NCBI RefSeq assembly: GCF_014695725.1
Contig: NZ_JACJOU010000020.1
Location: forward strand, 154,884-218,883
DNA from: Microcoleus sp. FACHB-672
GTDB taxonomy: Bacteria; Cyanobacteriota; Cyanobacteriia; Cyanobacteriales; Oscillatoriaceae
Direction: 5' to 3'
Length of the DNA stretch: 64,000 nt
Shown: in pieces, positions 15,761-24,181 of the stretch
Layout: every line of letters starts with the position of its first letter
Position numbering within the stretch: the first letter of the stretch is position 1
Translations under genes and position numbers: made by a program
The notes under the pieces: generated by a model
The model's database searches: none
Seen by the model: the letters and a program-made list of their open reading frames with translations, nothing else
Told to the model about the DNA's origin: nothing

Positions 15761-18313
15761 ATGCAGTACACTGCAGAATATTTAGAAAGTCAGGGAGAAA
15801 CCGCTCAATCGATGCAGCCGACGCGTTCCCTACAAGTTATGGCGCGTTTAGCGATTAGCCAGTTGCATCAACTCGTACCCTGCCGGCAAGCCAGCCTAGT
15901 CAAGTTCGATAGAGAAGCCGGTTCCGCAACCATCCTCGCTACCTACACCATCGGCGAACCCCCCAGAGAAAAAGCAACCCGCCTACCCCTCGAAGTCTTG
16001 GCGCTTGCCCCAGAAATTTGGCAAGGTGAAGTTCACCTAACAGGAAACCTCCTCAACCTCTCCAATCCTTCAAGAGCGCTTCAAGCCTTGCAAGCAGAGG
16101 GCGTGTGCTGCTATCTCAGCGTACCAATCGTCGGGCATCCAGAAGACTTTCGCCCCGCTAAAGCCCCCATCCTGGGTTGCATCAACATCGGGGCAGACAC
16201 TCCAGACGCCTTTACCCCCGAACACATTCACTGGGCGTGTGACGTAGCTAGTATGGTGGCAGCTGCCATTGGGCAAGCCGTCTTATACCAACAGGCGCAG
16301 CATCAAGTCAATGAGCTAGAACAGCATCTCGCTGAACGTACGGCGGTAGAAACCGAGTTGATCTCATCTGTGCAGGCGGCTGATGAACAGCTGCAACAAA
16401 AAGCCAAGGAACAGCAGCAGTTAGAAGCAGTGGTGCGCCGGCAAGCCCAAAAAGAACGGCTGAGTGTGACAATATCCCAGCAGATCCGGCACTCTTCCAG
16501 CCTTCAAGAAACGCTCAACATGGCTGCCTCAGAAGTCAGAGAGGCGATGCAAGCTGATCGGGTGCTAATCTATCGATTTGCGGAAGCCTGGAGCGGTTCA
16601 ATTGTTGTAGAATCTTTAGCGTCGGGCTGGATATCTATGCTGGGATTTTCGCTCCGCGAACCCTGCCTTTCTAGCGACCCGTATCTGAGCCGGTATCAGC
16701 GCGGTCGCTTTCAAGCGATTGAGGATACCAGCACTGTCAATTTGGAGCCGGCTCATCTTGAGCTTCTAGAATTTTTCGGGATTAAATCTCAGTTAATTGT
16801 CCCCTTGCTTGTGGGTGAAGAATTGAGAATCAACCCCGCACAAAAAACTCTAGATTCTCAACCGTCAAATTCCCCTTCAAAATTGTGGGGATTGCTGATT
16901 GCCCATCAGTGCGAAAGTAGCCGGCAGTGGCAACCATTTGAAATTGATTTAGTGACCTCAGTTACGACACAATTAGAAACTGCAATCCAGCAATCGCGAC
17001 TGTGTGAGAAGGTGCGGCAGCTCAATGCAGATTTAGTCCGTCAAGTTGAAGACTGCAACGAACAGCTGCAACAAGTTCTGGAGTTTGAAGCAATGCTGCA
17101 ACGCATAACCGATAAAGCCTGCAACAGTCTTGATGAAACTCAGATTTTGCAAACAGCAGTTCAAGAACTGGCTGAGGTGCTAGGCATTGAAGAGTGTAGC
17201 AGTGCAGTGTACAGTGCCGACAGAACAACGGTTACGCTTTGTCATGAACACTCAACTTCGTCGCCGCCTTCGCCACGCAGCCGACCAATGGCAGACTTTC
17301 CCGAAGTATACTGCCAACTGCTTCAAGGCAAGGAATTTCAGTTTTGTCAGGCCGGCAGCAACAACCTTCAAGGGAAAGCAGCCATCTTAGCTTGCCCGAT
17401 TTCTCATGGGGACGAAATCCTCGGCGATTTGTGGTTATTTAAACAGTCAGAGGATAATTTTAACGATCTAGAAATTCGCTTAGTGCAGCTCGTGACGCAT
17501 CATTGCGCGATTGCACTTCGACAAGCTCGACTTTATAAATCCGCGCAAAATCAAGTAACAGAACTTGCGAAACTTAATGAGCTGAAAGATGACTTTTTGA
17601 GTACAGTGTCTCACGAATTGCGGACGCCTTTGTCGAATATGAAAATGGCGATTCAAATGCTCGCGATCTCGCTGAATCAGGAAACAGGCTTTTTTGCAGA
17701 ATTGACCAAGCCGGAAGCAGAACGCAGCAAACTCGCCCGCTACTTCCAAATTGTCCGAAATGAATGTGAGAGAGAAATTCACTTGATCAATGACTTGCTG
17801 GAGTTACAGCAACTTGATGCCGGTTCTCAAACTTGGGCACCGGCAATCATCCAACTGCAACGGCTGATCCCGCAAATCGTCGAGCCTTTTGAAGATCAAA
17901 CTCGTAACTGTCAGCAAGTTTTGCAACTGGAGATGGCACCCGATCTGCCAGATTTATTCGGCGATCCATCGATTCTGAAGCGAGTTTTAGCAGAGTTGCT
18001 GACCAATGCCTGCAAGTACACGCCGGCAGGTGAGCAAATTACTGTAGACGTTGTTACAGTGGGCGACCGAGTGCAGTTCAGCGTCACCAATTCCGGTGCT
18101 GAAATTCCGTCAGAAGAATTAAACAACATTTTTAAGAAGTTTTACCGCATTCCCAAAGCCGATCGGTGGCAGCAAGGCGGGACTGGGTTAGGACTTGCAG
18201 TGGTGAACAAACTGACCGAACGCTTGGGAGGTACAATCCAAGTCAAGAGTGAAGCCGGTCAAACTTGCTTTACTGTGGATTTACCCATTAATGGACCCAG
18301 CCAAACAAGCTAA
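15761..18313 (+). CDS. Three-GAF sensor histidine kinase with a CBCR-like GAF lacking the bilin cysteine
   Basis: An 850-residue cytosolic kinase. GAF1 spans about residues 25-175, a coiled coil 180-235, GAF2 245-410 and GAF3 455-595. HisKA 605-690 carries phosphoacceptor H618 in VSHELRTP. The HATPase domain 705-845 has N749 in LLTNACKYT and a GGTGLGL loop at 806-812. GAF2 closely resembles cyanobacteriochrome GAFs (DRVLIYRF, GLLIAHQCESSRQWQPFEIDL in two parts). The canonical cysteine before His is replaced: EPAHLELL has A331 then H332, so covalent bilin binding at that site is not expected. A 19-residue insertion at about 356-374 interrupts the same domain. GGAGAGA precedes ATG 15761. Confidence 0.93.
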   Translation: MQYTAEYLESQGETAQSMQPTRSLQVMARLAISQLHQLVPCRQASLVKFDREAGSATILATYTIGEPPREKATRLPLEVLALAPEIWQGEVHLTGNLLNLSNPSRALQALQAEGVCCYLSVPIVGHPEDFRPAKAPILGCINIGADTPDAFTPEHIHWACDVASMVAAAIGQAVLYQQAQHQVNELEQHLAERTAVETELISSVQAADEQLQQKAKEQQQLEAVVRRQAQKERLSVTISQQIRHSSSLQETLNMAASEVREAMQADRVLIYRFAEAWSGSIVVESLASGWISMLGFSLREPCLSSDPYLSRYQRGRFQAIEDTSTVNLEPAHLELLEFFGIKSQLIVPLLVGEELRINPAQKTLDSQPSNSPSKLWGLLIAHQCESSRQWQPFEIDLVTSVTTQLETAIQQSRLCEKVRQLNADLVRQVEDCNEQLQQVLEFEAMLQRITDKACNSLDETQILQTAVQELAEVLGIEECSSAVYSADRTTVTLCHEHSTSSPPSPRSRPMADFPEVYCQLLQGKEFQFCQAGSNNLQGKAAILACPISHGDEILGDLWLFKQSEDNFNDLEIRLVQLVTHHCAIALRQARLYKSAQNQVTELAKLNELKDDFLSTVSHELRTPLSNMKMAIQMLAISLNQETGFFAELTKPEAERSKLARYFQIVRNECEREIHLINDLLELQQLDAGSQTWAPAIIQLQRLIPQIVEPFEDQTRNCQQVLQLEMAPDLPDLFGDPSILKRVLAELLTNACKYTPAGEQITVDVVTVGDRVQFSVTNSGAEIPSEELNNIFKKFYRIPKADRWQQGGTGLGLAVVNKLTERLGGTIQVKSEAGQTCFTVDLPINGPSQTS

Positions 18314-18372
18314 GTCTAGCCGGCTCAAACCTTGAAAACGGCGCTTTTATCAGAGTCAGGAGAGGACAAACT

Positions 18373-19509
18373 ATGCGGAAGTTTAAGGATCATCAATCCC
18401 AATTGCGGATAGCACAGTTGGCGTGCCGGCAAATGATGCCGATGAGTTTAGCCGTAATTTTAGGATTAGCCGGCGGCGTCTGCTCACTTCAAAGTGCAAT
18501 TGCCTCCGAGATAGCCCAAGCTGATCCCAGCCGCATAGACCTTTCCCTCAACTCTCAGCCTGATGAAACCTACGAAACTTTAGTTGATAGAGCCAAAACA
18601 GCCGCAAACGCAGTCATTCAGCGAAGATTTAATAATAGTTCGGTGAGTGAAATCACACTGAGTATTGTGGGTCAGAACCAAGGGTTAATCGCACCGATTT
18701 TGTCTGTACAAGTGAGCCGCGATCAATGGCAAAGCCAGCCTGATCTAGAACAATGGGCAACCTACTTTCCCAGTTCAAAAATTTTGCTAGGATTTGAAGC
18801 TCCAGAACCCGCACCCGGGCAGCCGGTGGCAACACCCATACCAGGGCAGCCGACGGCAACACCTACACCCGGGCAGCCGGCTACAGTACCCACACCAGGG
18901 CAACCAGCTACAGTACCCACACCTGGACAGCCGACGGCAACACCCCAACCAGGGCAGCCGGTGGCAACACCCATACCAGGGCAGCCGACGGCAACACCCA
19001 CACCCGGACAGCCGACGGCAACACCCACGCCCGGACAGCCGACGGCAACACCCACACCCGGACAGCCAGCTACAGTACCCACACCAGGGCAGCCGGCTAC
19101 AGTACCCACACCAGGGCAGCCGGCGGCAACACCCCAACCAGGGCAGCCGGCAGTAACACCGATACCTGGCCAACCCATAAATCTTCCCAACACCGGCCAA
19201 CCAAGCACCGTTCCCAACATCGGCCAACCAAGCACTGGCCAACCAAGTACCGTTCCCAACACCACACAGCCCAACACCACACAGCCAAATACTACACAGC
19301 CCAACATCACACAGCCCAACACCGGCCAACCAAGCACCGTTCCCAACACCTCACAGCCCACAAATCTTCCCAACACCGGCCAACCTAACACCGGCCAACC
19401 AAGCACCGTTCCCAACACCACACAGCCTAATACCCCACAACCAACGATAATAATCCCCAGCACAGGTCAGCCAATTATCATTCCCAACCCAAGCCAACCA
19501 ACACCCTAG
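18373..19509 (+). CDS. Exported protein with 9-residue PGQP tandem repeats
   Basis: A 378-residue protein. Residues 20-45 form a signal peptide (hydrophobic LAVILGLAGG, likely cleaved near AIA-SEI). Residues 55-142 form a small folded domain (TYETLVDRAKTAANAVIQRR, ILSVQVSRDQW) that recurs in cyanobacterial exported proteins but has no function I know. Residues 148-273 are fourteen tandem 9-mers of the form PGQPxATPx. Residues 274-378 are looser NTGQPSTVP and TQPNT repeats. The Pro/Thr-rich tail is likely extended and cell-surface or periplasmic. It lies 59 bp after the kinase and could share its transcript; GGAGAGG precedes ATG 18373. Confidence 0.8.
   Translation: MRKFKDHQSQLRIAQLACRQMMPMSLAVILGLAGGVCSLQSAIASEIAQADPSRIDLSLNSQPDETYETLVDRAKTAANAVIQRRFNNSSVSEITLSIVGQNQGLIAPILSVQVSRDQWQSQPDLEQWATYFPSSKILLGFEAPEPAPGQPVATPIPGQPTATPTPGQPATVPTPGQPATVPTPGQPTATPQPGQPVATPIPGQPTATPTPGQPTATPTPGQPTATPTPGQPATVPTPGQPATVPTPGQPAATPQPGQPAVTPIPGQPINLPNTGQPSTVPNIGQPSTGQPSTVPNTTQPNTTQPNTTQPNITQPNTGQPSTVPNTSQPTNLPNTGQPNTGQPSTVPNTTQPNTPQPTIIIPSTGQPIIIPNPSQPTP
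18814..19191 (+). repeat. Fourteen 27-bp tandem repeats inside the exported-protein gene
   Basis: Each 27-bp unit encodes PGQP plus five residues. The five-residue variants come in order VATPI, TATPT, ATVPT, ATVPT, TATPQ, then VATPI, TATPT three times, ATVPT twice, AATPQ, AVTPI and INLPN. Units 6-12 thus look like a duplicated copy of units 1-5 with two extra TATPT units. Confidence 0.9.
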
Positions 19510-19624
19510 TAACCTAAATTCCTGCGAATCTAGCCCCAACCATTTACTCCTGTTGGCTGGGGCATTTTTCATCAATGGTTTATTACTTTAAAGTGAGTAG
19601 GTAAGCCATATTACATAGGAACCT

Positions 19625-19981
19625 ATGGAGCCAGATTCTCTACCAACAGAGGTCATTCTGACCCAACCCTCTCAATCCTTGGGCAGCGTTCTACTTGACT
19701 GGAGTCCTCAACCAGGTCATTACCTCGATCTAGAAGGTCAAACTTATGCAGTATTAGAACGCCGGCACCGCTATCAACTGAAATCGGGTAAGTATCGCTT
19801 ACAAAAAATTGCTCTTTATGTCCAATCCGCAGAACGACCCAGCGAAACAAGTCTTGTCAATGGACACAGGGTACTTGGAGACGCTACCTGTCAATTTAAT
19901 GCTCATTCAGAAATCATTCGCTGTGCCGTAAATCCATCTGGGCCATGCGAGGGTTGCCGATTTTATGAAAAATCTTTATAG
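19625..19981 (+). CDS. DUF6464-like small cyanobacterial protein
   Basis: A 118-residue soluble protein. The pattern PGHYLDLEGQTYAVLERRHRY, in two halves, followed by YRLQKIALYVQ and a C-terminal CAVNPSGPCEGCRFYE with three cysteines, matches a conserved cyanobacterial family I recall as DUF6464. The cysteine cluster could bind a metal. The function is unknown. ATG 19625 follows AGGAACCT, a modest Shine-Dalgarno. The gene is monocistronic between the repeat protein and uvsE. Confidence 0.65.
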   Translation: MEPDSLPTEVILTQPSQSLGSVLLDWSPQPGHYLDLEGQTYAVLERRHRYQLKSGKYRLQKIALYVQSAERPSETSLVNGHRVLGDATCQFNAHSEIIRCAVNPSGPCEGCRFYEKSL

Positions 19982-20069
19982 CGACGTTGTAAAAGCAAGC
20001 ATCACAGCCAACGTGTTTATATCTATTTGTAGATGCCTTTGAAAAAGCTGAAAAGGTATCTTGTGAAAC

Positions 20070-21011
20070 ATGAGCAAGATACCCAGTTTATTCGAGAATA
20101 AGGTGCCGCCCAAGCTGGGGTTGGTATGCATCACAACCTCTGATCACGTGCGTTTCCGCACCGTCACACGCAAGCGACTCTTGCAACTCACTGATGATGA
20201 GCAAGCCACAGTTTTGCGCGAGTTGTATGGCAACAACCTACAGCGGTTAAATGGCGCATGGGATTTTTGTACGACCCATAAAATCCACCTTTACCGGCTC
20301 AGTTCTGCGCTTTTTCCCTTTGCTGATACCCCGCTGGGCGCAGCCGTGCTTGATGAGTTTACAGAGGAATTACTGAGTACCGGCAAACGCGCTATCGCTG
20401 CCGGCATCCGACTTGTCATACATCCCGATCAATTTGTTGTCCTCAGTTCAGAAAAGCCGGATGTTGTCGAGAACAGCATCAAAATTCTGGAAACGCACGC
20501 CCGAATTATGGATAAACTCGGGTTGCCCCACTCGCCTTGGGCGATCATGGAAATCCACGGCGGCAAATCGAAAAGATCCGAAGCGTTAGTCAGTGTGATC
20601 AAAGCGTTGCCCCAAAACATTCGCACTCGCCTCGCACTGGAAAATGATGAATACGCTTACGGGGCTTCCGAAATTTTAGAGATTTGCCACGCTGCCGGTG
20701 TGCCAATGGTCTTTGACGCCCACCATCATGTCATTCACGAAGGTTTAAATACTTACGAAGACCCCAGCGTTGCCCAAATGCTGGCAGCCGCCCGCACCAC
20801 TTGGCCGAATCCTGAATGGCAACTGGTGCATATCTCCAACGGTTGTGAGTCTTTCTTAGACCGGCACCACAGCGATTTTATTACCGTAATGCCTAGTTGC
20901 TACTCTGCCGCTCCCTGGATTGAGGTGGAAGCGAAACTTAAAGAACAGGCTATCGATAAGCTGCGAACCGAGTGGCTACCAAATTTGTATTCAATGCCGG
21001 TTTTCGCTTAG
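20070..21011 (+). CDS. uvsE: UV DNA damage endonuclease
   Basis: A 313-residue TIM-barrel enzyme of the UvsE/UVDE family. Early KLGLVCIT, then the YRLSSALFPF strand, RLVIHPDQFVVLSS, WAIMEIHGGKSKRS, LALENDEYAYG and VPMVFDAHHHVIHEG supply the His, Glu and Asp ligands of the three-metal site. The enzyme nicks DNA 5' of UV photoproducts in an alternative excision repair route. The length fits the family. ATG 20070 begins a few residues before the first barrel strand. It is convergent with fmt, with about 95 bp between stops. Confidence 0.9.
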   Translation: MSKIPSLFENKVPPKLGLVCITTSDHVRFRTVTRKRLLQLTDDEQATVLRELYGNNLQRLNGAWDFCTTHKIHLYRLSSALFPFADTPLGAAVLDEFTEELLSTGKRAIAAGIRLVIHPDQFVVLSSEKPDVVENSIKILETHARIMDKLGLPHSPWAIMEIHGGKSKRSEALVSVIKALPQNIRTRLALENDEYAYGASEILEICHAAGVPMVFDAHHHVIHEGLNTYEDPSVAQMLAAARTTWPNPEWQLVHISNGCESFLDRHHSDFITVMPSCYSAAPWIEVEAKLKEQAIDKLRTEWLPNLYSMPVFA

Positions 21012-21105
21012 CTCATTAACACTTAAATTGCATAACTTTAAAAGAACCTGGGCATTATCCACTTTTGAAGCAACAAAGACTTCTTGGTTGAGTAATCGTC
21101 CCGGC

Positions 21106-22113
21106 TCAGCCTTCCCCAGTTCCGCCATTTTCCAGAACCTCTCCCACAGCCAGACGAGTACCATTGGCAAAGTCGGTTCCTGACTGGGCGCGTTTACCGG
21201 CAAGCTGAACTTCCCGCAACAGCAACAAACCATTGCCGGTTTGAACAATTGGCCCTAGCCCTTTAGCGATACTCACGACTTCTCCCGTACGCCCAGACTG
21301 AGCCGGCAGATCCGCTTCCAGCTCTTTCAACTCTGGAGGTAGTTGAGTCCAGTATTCCGGGCCGAGGGGTGCTGTTGCAACGATTTTTAGCTGCCCGCCC
21401 CGAAAGACAGCCGCACAGTTTGGAAAAAAACCTCTAACCTGATTATGCAAATTAAAAGCAGGGCGTGACCAATCGAGCCAGTAATTTTCTTTTTTAATGA
21501 GCGGCGCATAAGTTGCAAGCGAAAAATCTTGGGGAATCGGTTGAATTTCCTGGCGTTCCAGCTTTAACAGGGTTTCCACCAATAACTTAGCGCCGGCATC
21601 TGCAAGTGTTTGCGCCAGCTGGTGAGCGTTATCAAGTAACCCTACTGGAGTAGAAGCTTTTAGCAGCATTGCTCCCGTATCCATGCCGGCATCCATCAGC
21701 ATCGTCGTAATGCCGGTTTGGGGTTCACCGTTGTAAATACACCATTGCACCGGCGCTGCACCCCGGTATTGAGGCAAAATCGAGCCATGCACATTGATGC
21801 AACCCAATGCCGGCATATCCAGAATCTCCTGAGACAGAATCTGGCCATACGCCACTACTACAAAAACGTCTGCCTCTGCCGATTTTAACTGACTGAGCGT
21901 TTCCGCATCTTTTTTCACGCGTGCCGGCTGCCACACCGGCAGGTTGTGAGCAGTGGCAACCGCCTTTACCGGCGAGGGCGTTAACTCGTTCCCACGTCCT
22001 CGACGTTTATCCGGTTGAGAAACCACAGCCAAGACTTCAAATTCTGGATGAGCCAGCAATTGTTCCAGGGTGGGGACTGCAAACTGGGGGGTGCCAAAGA
22101 AGATAACTTTCAT
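21106..22113 (-). CDS. fmt: Methionyl-tRNA formyltransferase
   Basis: About 335 residues. The start [16 protein letters not shown] is the classic N-terminus, so ATG 22113 is preferred over a GTG three codons upstream. [19 protein letters not shown] holds the catalytic Asn and His, and [17 protein letters not shown] holds the Asp. The C-terminal domain starts near residue 205 ([19 protein letters not shown]). It formylates initiator Met-tRNA in the cytoplasm. A peptide deformylase gene, its frequent partner, is not in this window. Confidence 0.95.
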   Translation of the reverse strand: MKVIFFGTPQFAVPTLEQLLAHPEFEVLAVVSQPDKRRGRGNELTPSPVKAVATAHNLPVWQPARVKKDAETLSQLKSAEADVFVVVAYGQILSQEILDMPALGCINVHGSILPQYRGAAPVQWCIYNGEPQTGITTMLMDAGMDTGAMLLKASTPVGLLDNAHQLAQTLADAGAKLLVETLLKLERQEIQPIPQDFSLATYAPLIKKENYWLDWSRPAFNLHNQVRGFFPNCAAVFRGGQLKIVATAPLGPEYWTQLPPELKELEADLPAQSGRTGEVVSIAKGLGPIVQTGNGLLLLREVQLAGKRAQSGTDFANGTRLAVGEVLENGGTGEG

Positions 22114-22426
22114 GGGGGGCACTAAAGTGCATAGATTGAGAAGTATTAATTATAAGCAGACGAGCCGGCAACCGTTGCACCATCATCCCGAAAAACAAAA
22201 TTGCCCCACAGCCGGGTAAGCTACGGAGCATAAGGACAGATAAACGCTTCATTTACATTGTTTAGAGATTCAGCCCCAATTGGTTGAGGCATTGTGACAA
22301 TTTTTACATTGTCTATTGAGCGGCTGTGTGTTGGCGTGCCGGCAGGGCAGTCTGCCAAGCGGCTGTATCAAAAAATGTAACCCACGGTATCCTGAGCAAG
22401 TTTGGGCCTAATGTATAGATAAATCC

Positions 22427-22467
22427 TCATGCATTCCACAAGCAGCCCCAAAATCGGCTGCTTTTTT
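22427..22467 (+). ncRNA. Candidate very short small RNA
   Basis: A plus-strand intrinsic terminator ends here although both neighbouring genes are on the minus strand. Upstream, TATAGA at 22414-22419 with CTGAGC at 22392-22397 makes a weak -10/-35 pair with 16-base spacing, giving a start near 22427 and a transcript of about 40 nt. A longer RNA starting further upstream is equally possible. It does not match Yfr1 or 6S RNA as I remember them. Confidence 0.35.
22440..22467 (+). terminator. Intrinsic terminator, plus strand
   Basis: AAGCAGCC (22440-22447) and GGCTGCTT (22456-22463) pair with an eight-base loop and run directly into a T-tract. The T-tract is only on the plus-strand side. Confidence 0.8.
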
Positions 22468-22479
22468 ATGTGAAGGAAG

Positions 22480-22992
22480 CTAGTTTAAAAATTTAACTAC
22501 CCAACTATAGTGATTCACTCCCCAGTAGGCAGCACTCCCTAAAGTTAAGCCGAGTAACGAAAAGGCACTTAAAATCATAAAGCTTTTTAATTCGCCGATG
22601 GCAGCAGCTTGAAGATCGAGTCTCAATAGGGCAGCAACCGCAATTAACAGCAAGGCATGGCCAGAAATATCAAAATAAGAAAGGATAACAATGCCAAAAA
22701 AAGATGCGACAATTGCTGAGAGAAAAGCTTTTGTATCTGAGCTAATTAAGCGTCTAACTACATATCTAATCATTGAAAAAGGGGCAGCCAATGCCTCAGC
22801 AATGCCCAAGGTATAAACAATGATTAATAGCCAAACCCACCAATCCGCCGCCGAGGCAGATAAAACCCAACCAAAATTAAAATAGGTGGCGATGAGAAGC
22901 GAGAGGGAGAGCCACGGTACTTTTTTAAAGAATGGAGTTGAAGCCATCTGCCTGGTATTTGTTTGAGAGGTAACAGGACGCACCCGACTCAT
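22480..22992 (-). CDS. Unknown membrane protein (170 residues)
   Basis: Four hydrophobic segments can be seen (WLSLSLLIATYFNFGWVL, WWVWLLIIVYTLGIAEAL, AFLSAIVASFFGIVILSYF, and a final pair near MILSAFSLLGLTLG). No catalytic motif was found. It resembles conserved cyanobacterial inner-membrane proteins of unknown function. The frame runs to a TTG at 23031, but ATG 22992 leaves a 13-bp gap after the NIL-ferredoxin stop and is the better start. It is probably co-transcribed with that ferredoxin. Confidence 0.65.
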   Translation of the reverse strand: MSRVRPVTSQTNTRQMASTPFFKKVPWLSLSLLIATYFNFGWVLSASAADWWVWLLIIVYTLGIAEALAAPFSMIRYVVRRLISSDTKAFLSAIVASFFGIVILSYFDISGHALLLIAVAALLRLDLQAAAIGELKSFMILSAFSLLGLTLGSAAYWGVNHYSWVVKFLN

Positions 22993-23005
22993 GATTTCAT
23001 TGAGG

Positions 23006-23410
23006 TTATAAATTGGTAGAAATTGCTTCAACGGGACAGGTGGGAATGCACTGCTCGCAGACGATACAACGCGAACGTGTGAATGTCAGTTTAAAAGTCT
23101 GGGGTTCTAGAGTTAGGGCTTCTGTGGGACAGACGCCAGTGCACAAGCCACAGTGAACACAAACATCTTCATCAATTAATATCTCACGGCTGGCGAGAGA
23201 AACCGTGATATCCTGTGAGCGCATCCACTCAATGGCGGCATCGAGTTCATCAATATCGCCTAAGAGTTCCACAACAAGGGTGCCAATTTGGTTGGGAGCA
23301 ACCTGAGCGCGGATGATATTTGCCGCTACATTGAAATCTTTAGCCAGCCGGTAGGTGACTGGCATTTGGATTGAGCGTTTCGGAAAGGTGAGCGTGACCC
23401 GTTTTTTCAC
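23006..23410 (-). CDS. NIL-domain 4Fe-4S ferredoxin
   Basis: About 134 residues. Residues 1-75 are a NIL domain (KKRVTLTFPKRSIQMPVTYR start, VVELLGDIDELDAAIEWM), the ligand-binding fold found on methionine transporters. Residues 80-134 hold two 4Fe-4S motifs, CVHCGLCTGVCP and CIVCEQCIPTCP. Cyanobacterial homologs start at the VKKRVTLTF position, so GTG 23410 is chosen. The longer frame to ATG 23533 would overlap the divergent thioredoxin gene. The protein likely links electron transfer to sulfur or amino-acid metabolism; the partner is unknown. Confidence 0.85.
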   Translation of the reverse strand: MKKRVTLTFPKRSIQMPVTYRLAKDFNVAANIIRAQVAPNQIGTLVVELLGDIDELDAAIEWMRSQDITVSLASREILIDEDVCVHCGLCTGVCPTEALTLEPQTFKLTFTRSRCIVCEQCIPTCPVEAISTNL

Positions 23411-23478
23411 GGTTGGGGAGCTTTTAGCAACTTCAGTTAGACTAATAACTGAATCATAGATCGTTTGAAAAATATCTG

Positions 23479-24105
23479 ATGTCTGCGAATTTACCCGATC
23501 CAAAAGCTGTGTCTGAGCAGAAGTCTGAATCATCGGCTGTCAAAGCGGTTGATGCCGGCGCTGCAACTCGCATCAAAAATTTTCTGATTGCAATGGTGGC
23601 AATTGTGCTGACTGTCGCCCTTTTCTTTGGATTGCGGACTGAAACGACTGCAACTGACTTAACTGAGCTAGCAGAGGGTTCTACACCCTTGGAAGTGGCG
23701 CTTGGGAATGGGCAACCAACACTGATGGAATTTTATGCGAATTGGTGTACTAGCTGTATGGCGATGGCACCGACGATTAAGGAATTGGAAACGCAATATG
23801 CCGGCAACGTTAATTTTGTGATGCTGAATGTCGATAATACCAAGTGGTTGCCAGAGATTTTGAAGTATCGCGTGGATGGCATTCCCCATTTTGTGTTTAT
23901 GGGCAAAGATGGAGAGACGATTGCCAGTACCATCGGTGAATTGCCGCGTTCGGTTTTAGAGGCGAATTTAGAGGCTTTAGTGGCCGGCACTGCTCTGCCA
24001 TACGCCAAGGCTTCCGGTCAAGTATCTGCTTTTGAAGCGCCAAGGATGCCGGCAAAGGGAAATGCCGATGATCCTCGTAGTCACGGCGCTCAGGTAACGA
24101 ATTAA
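23479..24105 (+). CDS. txlA: Membrane-anchored thioredoxin-like protein (TxlA/HCF164 type)
   Basis: 208 residues. Residues 33-52 form one membrane anchor (FLIAMVAIVLTVALFFGL). The thioredoxin fold follows, with active site WCTSC at 89-93, the LNVDNTKW segment and the cis-proline in DGIPHFVF. HCF164 orthologs sit in the thylakoid membrane and pass reducing power to the lumen for cytochrome b6f assembly. petB and petD are in this window but 18 kb away. It is divergent from the NIL-ferredoxin, with only about 70 bp for both promoters. Confidence 0.88.
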   Translation: MSANLPDPKAVSEQKSESSAVKAVDAGAATRIKNFLIAMVAIVLTVALFFGLRTETTATDLTELAEGSTPLEVALGNGQPTLMEFYANWCTSCMAMAPTIKELETQYAGNVNFVMLNVDNTKWLPEILKYRVDGIPHFVFMGKDGETIASTIGELPRSVLEANLEALVAGTALPYAKASGQVSAFEAPRMPAKGNADDPRSHGAQVTN

Positions 24106-24181
24106 ATTGTTTATCGCCTCATTAGGCGGAGGTTAATCAGAATGGCTGGCTCTACCTGTTCCACTGATTAGCCGGTGTTGA

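Larger units (their letters stand above)
22114..22479. other. Intergenic region with an orphan plus-strand terminator
   Basis: No protein gene was found. It contains the short transcript candidate listed separately and a GACAAT/ATTGTC inverted pair near 22296-22313. The fmt promoter must lie near 22130-22200. Confidence 0.5.

Noticed and set aside
18762..19463. 233-residue minus-strand frame of Gly/Val/Cys repeats opposite the PGQP array
   Set aside because: An artefact of the 27-bp repeat, which leaves long stop-free frames on the other strand; the plus-strand gene has a signal peptide and ribosome site.
23411..23533. Longer N-terminus of the NIL-ferredoxin starting at ATG 23533
   Set aside because: It would overlap the divergent thioredoxin gene, and relatives begin at the KKRVTLTF segment.
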